Shown here: piece by piece, positions 11,990 to 23,115 of the stretch
Position numbering within the stretch: the stretch's first letter is position 1
How the letters are laid out: each line of letters opens with the position of its first letter
Source of the DNA: Trichostrongylus colubriformis
Lineage: Eukaryota; Nematoda; Chromadorea; Rhabditida; Trichostrongylidae
Assembly: GCA_963978905.1 (NCBI GenBank)
Contig: OZ022260.1
Location: 47,079,551-47,143,550 of the forward strand
Direction of reading: 5' to 3'
DNA: 64,000 nucleotides
The notes under the pieces: model-generated
Database searches by the model: none
What the model saw: the letters and a program-made list of their open reading frames with translations, nothing else
What the model was told of the DNA's origin: nothing
Program-made: the position numbers and the translations under genes

Positions 11990-13799
11990 TATTTTACAGT
12001 GGCCAAGATTCTCGATACTTGTTTCTTGAATTTCATTTCCCAGATGTACTACGACAAACATGACCAAGCAAGTAAATAAATGTCTACCATCTGTACAACA
12101 ACCTTTATTTTCACTTTAATAAATATATACGTAGAACTTTGTCATGAACAAACTTGTTAAAACTGAGCAAGCATTTTTTACATTTAAGTAGTAAAAACGA
12201 ATGATGCCACTGGTACCACAATTCTCGCGCACACGGTAGATCGATTAAATCTTCAGCAGAGAAGGGTTGCCCCTTTGTTGGCCAACTGGTCCCGTGCCTT
12301 GCCTGAAGCTCCACCTGTGAGAGAATCTATCCGAAAACTAAGACACCGTCGGACCTCGCAACAATAATGACGCGTGGGAACGATGGAGAAAAAAGAAAAA
12401 GGATCAGGAGTAACAGACATGTCGGATAAAATTTGGCCTTTTGCTGATTTAGTTCTTAAACTTAGGCACTCCATGATCTTTTCCGTAGTACTCTGGGATT
12501 TGCTGTGTGTTGGCAGTGAAGCACCTACAAATAAAGCCCACCTTGGCGCCCACAGTGATCCACCTTAGGCATGAGCCATAGACTATCTCTCTACCTTGCT
12601 CGCCCCCCCCCCCCCCACCCCATGACATAGGCGTAAGCGTCATAGCTACATACAGTATCCACGCGACTGCTAAAGAAGCGAAATTTTGCGAAGGCTTGAA
12701 CTAGCGGGATCACATTAGTTCGCCGTTCTAAAAGAGTTGATTTTGGAAGGTGTATCATTAGGACAGAAAATTCGCGTAACCGTGTGGGTCTCAAAGCGAT
12801 TGCGCCTAAAATGAGGTGTAGGATGCTGTGACCTCTTTGGGACCCAACTAAGAGGGCGCCCCTAGCTGGCAGCCATCGCGTCGCACAGCGGATGCCTCAC
12901 AGCGTATTATGACACACATTCGTGGTTTCTGGCGTCCATCGTACTGTAGAAACAGTACGATGGACGCAGTACGGATGGTTACCGTACTGTACTATGTGGA
13001 TTTGTGGCGGTGGCACATCAAGAAAAAGCTTGTGGAATTCGTTGCTGATGTACTCTACAATCATCACAATTGGGACCTACATGAATCCACCATGGAATTA
13101 AAAAATTCTGGAAAATAACCTATTATAAATAATTATCTGGCACAACAGCAATAACAAGTGCTACAAATTGAGCACCTAGCAATCGAGAATCGTTGAAATT
13201 CCCATTGATCCGATCGACTGCTCAAAATCACAGTATATTATCGATTGGTTTTCTATCACAGATAGGGCCTATATCAACGGGATGTGTATGACATTGCACA
13301 TTCGAGAAATGGGCCCATAAAACAACAGCAAAGGCAGGATGAATGAAGAAAGACAACAAGAAACTTGATGAAATCACAACGATAACGACCGAAAGTTCAC
13401 GACGGAAGTGAATAAGTGAGATAATCTGACTGGGAGATATAGTGAGGACTAAGGACGCTCTTTACTACTGAAAGCGAGAAATGGTAACAGACGCAAAGAG
13501 CCTGTCATGGTTGTTGACCGTGTGACATTTTTCCGATTGAGCTGTAATGCTCACCTGAAGATGGATGCGGAAGGATGCTGCACAAACACGGCACACAGTA
13601 GTTAAGCTACCGTAGTCGTCTGTACCTGCAAATGCGAATGAGCGCTACTATCTGTAGTCGAGGAGAGATCGGGACTCGCTTGAAAAATGCGTCTATACTC
13701 GGCGAACAGGCCTAATAGCTGGCTCTTTGTGGGTGGTATGGTCACACCAATCCAAAAGGGGACAAACGACTGTACAAAAGCTTTATGCAACTGGTGGCT
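11990..13799. other. Intergenic DNA with poly-C tract and hairpins
   Basis: Contains a 14-C run at 12603-12616 and the paired hairpins at 12932. No coding or TIR signal. Confidence 0.5.
12932..12989. repeat. Two overlapping perfect hairpins
   Basis: First stem GCGTCCATCGTACTGT with loop AGAA and exact complement (12932-12967). The second begins at the last base of the first: CAGTACGG, loop ATGGTTA, CCGTACTG (12967-12989). The GTACTG word is shared by both. Confidence 0.88.
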
Positions 13800-14022
13800 G
13801 GGTGTGTGCAGATATGACGGAAAATCGCGTGCCCGCGCGGCGGGTGCGAGTGCCAGTGGCAGGGCATGGCAGCCTTCAAGCGAGGCAGTGTGGTATGGGT
13901 GGAAGCGCAGAGGTGACGCAGCCGCGCTGTGCCGGGCTCCGAGCAATCGATTCGCAAGCCGTACTGGTGGCGCCGCGAGTGAAACGCCGCGAAGCGGTTC
14001 TCTGTCATATCTGCACACACCC
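13800..14022. mobile_element. Mutator-like miniature element, family B, copy 1 (223 bp)
   Basis: Inverted ends GGGTGTGTGCAGATATGAC are perfect over 19 bp. The nine bases outside each end match at 7 of 9 (CTGGTGGCT and GTGGTCGCT), consistent with a 9-bp target duplication as made by Mutator-type transposases. The GC-rich core is shared with the copies at 50.5 and 53.5 kb. It lies about 270 bp past the stop codon of the MARVEL gene, so it could overlap that gene's 3' UTR. ORFs here on both strands are repeat-derived. Confidence 0.82.
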
Positions 14023-14295
14023 GTGGTCGCTAGCCGGAATCGCATGAGTAAACGCGCCCAATACCGAGGCATTCAATGTGATAACTAAGCGAAGGGAGGG
14101 AAGGTCGAGGGATAGGAGCGATAGAGTGTAGGCTCACACACTCTTCTGGTGTGAACATTGTAGGTTAGCCCGTGACCCTACCAACACTCCATTGGTCCAC
14201 AGGTAGAGCGTGGAGGCGCTGTCTGCTCCCGCAGCTCACAGATGCAGCATACTCAGCACCGATCTCAAGACGAATATTGTCCAATATAAAGATTT

Positions 14296-17200
14296 TCACA
14301 GCATGTTCACTCCAGACAACCAGGATAATGCAAAGTCAACGACGTATAAAGCAGTGTTGATGAAGCAGAGTATCTGAAATTCGAATTCGAGATAGTAGGG
14401 TGGTTGAATTAGATCCAAAAATTAATTTAAACCTACCGTGGCTATGATCCACTCGGCTCGATGGCAGACTAGATTTATGCGAGGTCCATTAGGTGGGTAG
14501 CAAGCAGCATAGTACGCTTCAAGACATGAAGCGAGTAAGTAGGCTAATATCGCTATCAAATTCACATGAGCATCCTAAAAGTGACGGATGAACACTTTGA
14601 AATGGCAAAGTAAGGGAGGGTCTTGCAGATTAGAAAATAAAAGTGATGGGAACGTAATAATAGGTTTGATAGGGAAAACAGCCTACCACTTTTCGCCACA
14701 TGTGCACTGAATTCGCAAGAAAACTCGTCATCAGCAGAACAGCTGTGAAAATGCCCCATGTTGAAACGATACCAACAACGGCACCTGGAAAGTAATGGAA
14801 TGGTATGTGGTAACCGCAGTGGAGGCCATTAGCTTCATGGTTTTTTGTTTCACTATTATACTTATTGAACTTCTTTTTGCATGCAGTTTCGCTTCATTTC
14901 GAACTTCATCAGAGAGGATTTCTGCGAAAAGCAGGCACAGCCCGGTAAATGAAAGTGAGAAAAGTTTATCCTAATCAGCGTCCCTCTACGGTTGAAGGCA
15001 TCGTGTACATGGTCGCAAAGAAACTTGCTCCCTTATGCTCCCTTTAGTGTGGTCCCACTTGAACCCTATCCTGACACTGCAGAGCACATACAAAGTTTCC
15101 TGCAAAATCTGAAGTTTGGAAAGCGTTAGAAAGCGTTAAAAGTTTCGCGAACTGTTCGTGGACAAGTTGTGTGGCCACTATGTCTTAAGGTGATGCGCTC
15201 GACTGAAGGATGATGAAAGTAAAGAACTTTTTCGTTTTTTATGACAATAATGAAGTACGCGGCAAGTCATATATATTTTAATGTTCTTGAAAAGTGTGAA
15301 AAGGCTCACGCGTATTCGAATTCGCTATACATGTTTCAGGTCATATTTGTGCCTGCACAATTGTGGATAGGGATCAATTGCAAGGAGGATATCAAAACCA
15401 CTACCGTGATAGGGTTTGCTCTGACAAGTACGAAAGTTGAAGGAAACTATATGATTTTTGTGGTATTCTTGACCTCTCTTCCAAATCTCAAAGTATGATA
15501 TGTGGGTTTGGCGATGTGCGCGAGTCAGTGCTACGTGATTAGAGAACCTTCCCTCCGGCGCGCCCATCGTCTCCCACTAAGATCAGGAGGCACTAGAGAC
15601 GGGGTAGGACCAAATTCTACGTATGGTTAAGGTGGTAAAAAAGGCTTTCAATCACTGCGCAACCGCCGTCCTCGCGGCACTTTTCACACCTGATAGTCGA
15701 AACTTGCTGGTAAAAAGAGTGGGGTAGAAGGCTTCGAACCAGCTAGTACCGCTAGAACATCTTCTACAAACGTTGTTCATCCAAGCATCTTCTTTAAGAT
15801 GTTCTTCACTGAATCCTTGCACATGTGTAGTTTTACATTACCTTGCCATTCAGTGCTTGTCCGGATGACGAAGTCGTGAAAGCTGGAGCCTCGCATCGGT
15901 CCAAGCACCAAACCCAATATGGCAGCAGCAAGAATCTGCAAACAAAGATGTTCGAAGATCCTGAAGGCAATGTACACAGTGACATCTGCGTCACTTACCA
16001 ACTGAGCAACTTTCACGGCTATCCTCGCGAAGAGCGGATATCTCTTGGTATCCAATTTTTTGTCCGTTCGGAACATCGTAGACGGGGGATACGTGGTGTA
16101 TGATGGTGCGTAGAACGGTCGTAACCGTCGCAAAGTTGTCGGAGCCTTAATGAAGCGCCATGAAAAACACAAAATCTCGGGTAAGGACCTAGCAGGCAAC
16201 ACATTTAATAAAAATCATTTTTCAAAAGTTAAAAAGTGGTTTATGATATCTTTCATCTCTTGATCATTTGAATCAACAAGGTCAATCCTCGAGGAACGTC
16301 AGTGATCTGGGGACGACATGTAAGGTGTGTGATTCAGTCCAATCATAGAAGAGTTGAAGAAAGGTCAATGTAACTGGTAGATCATAAGAAATCAATAAAG
16401 GAGTTAGAAAAGACAGTAGAGAAAAAGAGAGAATTTAACTATGGCATAATATAGGAATCGGAGAGGGTATAATATGGGTATTATGCGTTCTCCAATGAAA
16501 TGGCAAATACGGTATCTGAATTTGATGCTCAGCATGACAATGTCAGGAGTTCAACTCCGCCTGCGAGTAACCGCAGCCGGTCCCAAGTCCGGACAAAGGA
16601 GGAGGGTTGATCCCTCGCCGAGGGATCGTAAAATGTAGGTCTGTAATCAGATGGAGATGACTCGCAGGGATTTCACTCCAGTGGCACCGTGTCAGGAGTT
16701 TGGTATGAGAGCAGAAAGGTCTTCCATCATCCGTAGAATGAGCTTAACAGCATGTCAATAATTTACCTTCACATGTTGTTAAGTAATTTAGCGACATAGT
16801 CAAACAGTTAATTGATTTCGTATTTATAGCGGATAGATTTTCTTGTAGATACATTTGATTCCATTAACTACTATTAAGACCTTGCCAAACCCATTGCTTA
16901 CAGAGGTGTCTTAAAGATCTCATAATTTTTCAAATAAAATTTAGATTCAAGATGTTGTACTGGCAATCCCGAGGGTTTCATTATAGATAAAGGAAGCTTT
17001 GTTCTTAACCCAAATGTTAAATCCGCATTGTTACCTCATTCGTATACGGTCGATGGAACTGGGAACTGTAATCGTACGGTGCGCCTCCGAAATCCGTCTC
17101 CTGAAAATGAATGACTCAAAAGGCAGGTACACTGTTTGTTGAAGTAAAGTTCAGAATATTCGTGGAAGCATCTTCTACAGAAGGTCACTTCTCATAAATT

Positions 17201-18216
17201 CGAAGTATCACGACACCTACTGAATCGGAAACGCGTACTTAAGAGAAAATTAGAAGTCCCGTAGGAAGCTCTTGAGAAGGGAGGGCGTTAGCGTTCTACG
17301 TACTGAATGTAAAATTCGTCACGATTTTTACCGTGGAGTGATGAGAGGTAATAAATCAGAAAAAATTAATTATCAAGAATGACATTTCAATACCTGGTAC
17401 TGTGGTAACCGATATGTATACGGATCACGGGTTTTCCTATAAGCAGGTGACGGTTTTTTCATAGGACCAGATACTGCCTGAAAACCGCTGAATATCACAA
17501 GGAGGATACCTTTCGCTCAATTACTATGCAAAAAAACCCACCTTGTACTGCCGCTTATCGTACTGATCCACTGAAACCCCCCGGGACTTTCGCGACGATG
17601 CAGCGGTAGTTCGTACGGTGAGCGGGACCGCACGACCAGGCGCTGTCCTAGAAAATAGGCACTACCGATAGGCCATGTCACTTTCTTGACTCGGTAGTGA
17701 CTCATTTCGGAAAAATAGGTAATATTCGGAAGTTTCTGCTAACTCACCGTGACCTTCTTGGAGGTGACGGTTGGGGCTGTGGATACGGCCTATAGGCTCC
17801 AGAGGCTCCCGGATATGGACCGTAGGCTCCCGGATAAGCTTGACTGGATTGGTAAGCATAGTTGCGATAGGCTTGGCCATCCGCATAATACGGTGTGTAG
17901 GTGTAACCACCGTAATATGGAAATTGTTGCGTATCGACGTATGGAGCATCTGAATTACTAAACATACAATTCCCGTTACTCATTGCGGTTCAAACATAAG
18001 GCTCATGAACCGATTTTATATCGCTTAGGGCTAGATAGTATATGTGACACACCACTTACCTATATATGCGTTTTGTCCATACGGCTCATGGCTGTAGCCG
18101 CCATTGTACGCGCCGGGCATATAGTATGCGGCGTTGATTGGTTGCGCCGTAAATCCAGAAAAAGGGTCCTGGAATTGTTGATGGGACAAGAACATTAACG
18201 CCGTGATAAACATAAT
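14296..18216 (-). CDS. MARVEL-domain four-pass membrane protein, ten exons
   Basis: Ten exons join in frame on the minus strand through GT-AG sites: 18060-18216, 17748-17949, 17542-17647, 17394-17477, 17035-17100, 15999-16145, 15842-15935, 14687-14784, 14437-14574, 14296-14373 (TGA). The product is about 389 aa. Residues 1-240 are rich in Tyr, Pro, Gly and Gln (PYYADGQAYRNYAY; AYGPYPGASGAYRPYP), then basic. Four hydrophobic segments follow: about 246-266, 286-312, 322-343 and 360-383. The third loop has a Cys pair (AACYPPNG...LVCHRAEW). This is the MARVEL layout, known in vesicle-trafficking and junction proteins; the exact role is not visible here. The start (ATG 18214-18216, after a CAG that could be a trans-splice site) is uncertain: an acceptor at 18169 would remove 16 residues and imply an upstream exon. 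Exon 6 could begin at 16175 instead. No AATAAA is evident downstream. Not seen as one ORF because exons are 66-202 nt. Confidence 0.85.
16497..16715. repeat. GC-rich structured repeat inside MARVEL-gene intron 5
   Basis: A GC-rich island sits in the 889-bp intron 5. It holds a CCGG...CCGG hairpin around GGTCCCAAGTCC, a perfect 8-bp stem (GATCCCTC/GAGGGATC), and a TGTCAGGAGTT direct repeat near both ends (about 16550 and 16690). Upstream are tRNA-promoter-like words (TGGCAAATACGG and AGTTCAACTCC). I infer a LINE/SINE-derived relic. The family was not identified and no coding potential is seen. Confidence 0.35.
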
Positions 18217-20683
18217 GTTAGTGGCTGACGTCAGCTGTACAGTGTGAAAACAACGGCAGTGCTTACGACAATTTGGAAGAACGTATATAACGTGAAAGAA
18301 GTAGGATGAGTTTCCGATGAATGGAAACTTAGGGTTCGACAAGCTTTAGCCGTTCAGAGTTAAAGCTTTTTAAAAATAGAAAACCGTTCAAAGCTGGTTC
18401 GTTTCCATCCGGCGTACTGATCTGGCAATCAACACGGTAGCTGCATACATCAATTCAACACATCTTATATTTAGTCATTGCTGATTTATTTATTCATCGC
18501 TGTACAAATATGAAACTATTGTCACAGATGGGGTGTGACTAGTGAATGGGCAGGGCTTGTGACATAGGGCGTTCTTCCAAGGTTTGCAGTTCATTCAGTA
18601 CTTTTATCACGATTTCAATGGCAAATCAAAACCATTTGACACCATTGGAGACACCATTAAATCAGTTCAGGAAGTATTCGGACCATTAACATCAAAAAAC
18701 ACTCTCGAAAGAGAGTAGGAGATGGGATATAAGAAAATACTACGATAAAGCTCTTATACAGCCTGATACTGCATTACTGTGCTGTCAATAGAGAGGTTAC
18801 GCGTATACGTGAGCACTGGTTCTTAAAATGCGGAAATACTAATTCCACGTCCCTATTCCATTGTTCCTGGACGTTTTCCGAATTGGAACGTCCGAGCTTA
18901 CGACGACAGTGTTTGTTCAACCCCACTACGCTCTAGTTATTTATTCAATACGCAACGTCAAGGAAGACAATGAATAACACGAACACATTTGAAGCGCTTA
19001 TGAAGAACCATCATACGACAGCTTATACCATATTCAGTTGAACAATACCATAGTCAGGATGATGAATGGGCTGATGAGGGAATAAAACACAAATCAACCC
19101 ATCCTGAAGGGAGCAAGGAAGCAGGAGAACGGATGTTCAAGAGGGAGAATTATGAAGCTGTGATGGAAAGCCGGGAGTTCAAGGAGACAGTGAGTGGTGC
19201 ATGAATGGCGTGTGGAATTTTTACTGGAAAAACAAGCAAAAAGAGACAATCCGAGGATCAAGATGCATTTGCTAGCTCTCGAGCCATACTGAAGCTTTTG
19301 TCTTGATCGAAAAGGTCTCATCTACGATGAAATTTCACTAAAGTTCTTATGGCAGAAGTTTTGTGAAGACAGCACTTCTTGACCACGCGTAACGTTTCGA
19401 TAATTCCGTTCAGAATCCACAGTTTCTTAATAACTTGTATTTCAATAGAAACTGCGCAGTTCACTACAAGTTAGCGATTGGGCTAGAGTAACTACTGTGA
19501 GCAAAACATTGTGAAATGTAGGTGGGCTCTCGGATACTGTCGAAACGTCAGACGTAAAGTCAAAAGTGAAAAGAAATAATCAGATCCAAGAAAGGCGGAC
19601 ATAGAGACACTAGATAATGTTCTTTTCTTGAAATTCGAAAGAAAAGATATTTGTCGTTGTGGTTTCCACACATGTATTTTATAAATCTACTTCACGGGCT
19701 CCGAAAAAGGCGATTAGCCGAAGCTCCAGTCAACAAATTCAATAACAACTTCGGGGGATGATCATTGGAAGGTTTGCTTCTGTGCGACCACTCTACCAGC
19801 ATTCCTTGTCCTAGGCTCTACCCTGTTTTTCACGTTGTATTATTGGAAAATGGCTTCCACATGACTGTAGCTGCTGGCGACACCAGTTCCATTGAGTCTG
19901 CCGTAACAAGTTGCCATTCCTGATTTACTGATTACAACAGTCTTATAACGATGGAGAAGGTCGCACACCTACATCTGTCATTGGTTTGTGATTACGGCGT
20001 CCCGCCCCTTCCTCTAATGACGGCTGATTTTCAAACCATTAATGTAGAACAGTATAGCTTTGACAAAAAGTGCTATTTCGGTAACCAACCTCGTGACAGT
20101 GCTAAAAAACCACAACAGTTGATAAAAAATCCGGCTCAGCAGAGGGAATAAAATTATCGAAATGAGCTAAGAAAGCATCAACATAATGAACGTGAAAGAA
20201 ACGCATAGCTTCCAAGAATTGTTCCCGACCACACCACCCTTGCGAAGGTTACGAAAAGTTAATTTGATTTTGATTACGAGCCATTCTTATCTAACTATTT
20301 TCCAAAGTTACGGTTTCCGCAGTTTCTTCTCGAATAAAGGTTCCTTACTGATACCAGCTTTGCTAGTGTGCAACTTTGCCGCCCCACACTGAAGATGCAT
20401 TTTCTGAAGGGGCTTTCTTTAGAACGTTATCAGCAAGCAACGATCGGGTCAACTTTGCATTAGTACATCATTAACTTATAAAAGATGTGCACAGCCTCGT
20501 GCGTTAGCGGAACGGCTGAAATTCGAACGAAGATAAATTACGCAGTACGACCATCCCTTTTTACGTGGTGGGGGGGGGGGGCACCTATTTGCACCCACAC
20601 CTACCTGAATACCAGGTCCTTGCATACGTTCGGCAGTCACTATTCAACCGAAGTGCTCATATCACAGATAAGCCAAGAGTTTC
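18217..20683. other. Upstream region of the MARVEL gene
   Basis: Expected to hold the promoter or further 5' exons of the minus-strand gene. I could not identify either. A 12-G run lies at 20570-20581. Confidence 0.4.
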
Positions 20684-20923
20684 GGGTGTTTACCCTTATG
20701 ACAGGATTTCGCACCATGGCATGTCGCAAGCGAAGCACTGAAGACGAGCTAAAAGCGCCGTGTTGTTGGATCCCGAAGCGATAACAAGTCAACTGCGTAT
20801 CGCTCCGCTAGCATTACAGTGTAACCGTACTGAAACCCAACTACCGCGACGCGCATAGCTCGCACACACTGTGTCGCACGCCGCTCGTCTTCGTGCGAAA
20901 TCCTGACATAAGGGTATACACCC
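20684..20923. mobile_element. Mutator-like miniature element, family C, copy 1 (240 bp)
   Basis: Inverted ends begin GGGTGTTTACCCTTATGACA and continue GGATTTCGCAC; the right end has GGGTGTATACCCTTATGTCA. Flanking nonamers AAGAGTTTC and AAAAGTTTC agree at 8 of 9, again a 9-bp target duplication. The core is shared with the 41.2-kb copy (TCGCAAGCGAAGCA, ACAAGTCAACTGCGT, CTACCGCGACGCGC). Confidence 0.82.
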
Positions 20924-22883
20924 AAAAGTTTCAGTCATTTTGTTAGAGTGAAGCATCTAGCTCAGTCGAAGGATCCTGAGAACTACGTGGGAGCACAGCT
21001 CAAATTTCACGGGAAGGCTCCATGGGCATGAAAAATTCAGCGCAAAAGGGGTTTCTGACAGGACAGACTCGTTATTGCGAAGTGACGCACGAACCGGCCA
21101 GGGCATAGTTTCTTCGAATAAAGAAAACTGCACCAATGACCCAAGATTTTCCAAATCAAAAATGTTATTTGGCCTACGAGTGAAATATGGTTGTGAGAAA
21201 AGCAAGCTGAATGTTTCATAGCCCAGATTAGAGAAACATACGAGGCTGCAAAGAAGTCGCAGAAGGTACAAGTAGTGAGGTGATACTGGCATTCACTGAG
21301 CATATCACAAAGAAACTGCATTTGAGAGGAGAAACTTTTTTGAAAAAGTCATTTCAAAAACGAGTAGTACGAATGGGGAACCGGAAATGATAAAGGAGTG
21401 TAGACTTATTCAAAAAAGCCGGATTGTACAACAGAGTGTGATGCTAAAAGCGACTGCGGTTGACTGCTGAACAGGGAACAAGTACATGAATGGGAAGGTT
21501 GAGACCTCAGCATGGCGTTTCAACAGTCACGAAGCAATTTTCACTAATCGCCTACGACTTCGGAAGCGATGTCAGATGAATATTTCTGTCAGACAGAAAG
21601 AAGTTGGAAAGTAGAGAAGGCAGGTACTGAAGCTTCGTCCATACTTCTAACTGCCTAATTCTTCAATCATATAAAAAGAACAAAAGGGTACAAATGACAG
21701 TGAGTTGCTGATCAGTCTCGTTTTTTAAGATGCGCCATGCAGTCGACTTGAAGGTTCAGAATCGAAGAATCGTATAGTTGGGTTATGAAGGAGCGAGGAA
21801 CTGGACATTTCTCAAAAGATTCCCTTTCTGCCCAAAAGACAGCCCATCGATGAAAAACCTTCTGAATTCCTCCCACTTTTAGCTGGGAAACGGAAGGTGG
21901 AACTAGTTTTCTCAAATCCTAAATCTTCTACACCCGCCTGTCAGTGGTGTGAGCACCGGTTGGCCTTTCACTGTTTACCCAAATACCGAGGCATTCCCTA
22001 AAATTTCATACGATTATTTTAAACAAACGATTAATTGACTCCAATGGAATGCAGTCAAATTGTTCTATCGCATAGGGATACTAAATCATTACCATTATTT
22101 TTCGTTTGCTGGTAGTTTCTATTTGAATATCCCGGTCACACTATCACTTAATCGTACGTGTGCTCAGTTGTGGGCATGGGAAATGAATACTGCTTCACAG
22201 ACACACATAGAGACAGACAGACAAGAAAACAGAACGACCTATGTCCATATTTGGGAACTGATATGTAGTAGAGCGGTGCATTAGAAGGGCTGATTCTTTC
22301 ATTAAAACGAGATTTCCTCAATAGTCGTCAAATCCATTCCCTATAATCTTCGATAGAACAGCAGAATAGATGATATCGAGTGCTACGTGGGACAAGGGAA
22401 AGAAGTCATCCAGTATACAGGCCACTGAGAAAGCGGCTCCGGAGTGGATGAGATATTTTCAGGAAATATAAGAGGGAAATTTCGCATTACGTAAATTAGC
22501 TACTTCCTTCGCTGTTGTCAAGCCCACGGTGCCAAATCGGATTATGCTCGAATTTTCCTCCACCTATCGTTTGAAAAAAATCGATACTAATTTGGAACTC
22601 TCCATTTTTGAAAGTGCACACCGAAGATCAGGTTCCGTATTCTCATACTATGCTTGATCACATCGCTCAAAGCTGTGGAACGGAAAAGTCAAATTAATCT
22701 TCGTGAACGATGCAGGTAAATAGCGGATCTGCGATTAAAAAACCGACTATATAGTAAGGACTGAAAAGGTGAGAGTGCTGATGGTAAATGCGCTTGAATC
22801 GTTAAAATTAATGTTTAAATTTGATTTTGAATGCGAAAATTCAATGATATTCTATGTAAGTCGATGACTATGGGAATGACGTT
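20924..22883. other. No gene recognised
   Basis: A 111-codon minus ORF (20957-21292) has a hydrophobic start but no splice or family support. A short repeat G scrap lies at about 21725. Confidence 0.4.
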
Positions 22884-23115
22884 ATGAGTGGCGATGACCG
22901 CAGTATCGGTGAGCGACGAGAGCACGACCAGAATGCTGAAATGCGCGTACGCAAACGTAACTCAAGTGTTACGCCTGGACAATTAAACACGGTGCTCCTC
23001 GATGTCAAGGAAAATGACACCGTGACGGTGAGCGATAGTGATGGCTCCTCTTGTCCTCCGAGAAATCAGTCACTACGTTCAGATGGTCAGCTGCAGTTGA
23101 ACGGCAGCAGTCATG
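22884..23115 (+). CDS. Possible first exon, hydrophilic N-terminus
   Basis: It opens with ATG and reads MSGDDRSIGERREHDQNAEM, then a basic RVRKRN patch and an Asp/Ser-rich stretch (DVKENDTVTVSDSDGSSCPP), ending in NGSSH at a CATG|GTAATT donor (phase 1). Codon use and composition look more protein-like than surrounding ORFs. I found no convincing following exon within about 2 kb. An acceptor at 23610 followed by GITVYDINIGFLVIV is a possible continuation. The family is not recognised. It is divergent to the MARVEL gene and starts about 4.7 kb from that gene's 5' end. It could be chance. Confidence 0.3.

Noticed and set aside
13602..14088. Long overlapping ORFs (156 and 133 codons) at 13.7-14.1 kb
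   Set aside because: They mostly read the GC-rich core of the family B element, which has few stops in any frame. They do not stay open in the other copies in the same way.
15721..15745. tRNA-like 3' end on minus (GGTTCGAAGCC followed by CTTCTACCCC)
   Set aside because: No matching acceptor-stem half or cloverleaf upstream; it lies in intron 7 of the MARVEL gene.
15936..15998. Alternative 38-bp intron ending at TTCAG 15961
   Set aside because: It shifts the frame and destroys the first membrane span; the 63-bp intron to TTTGCAG keeps phase and the hydrophobic segment.
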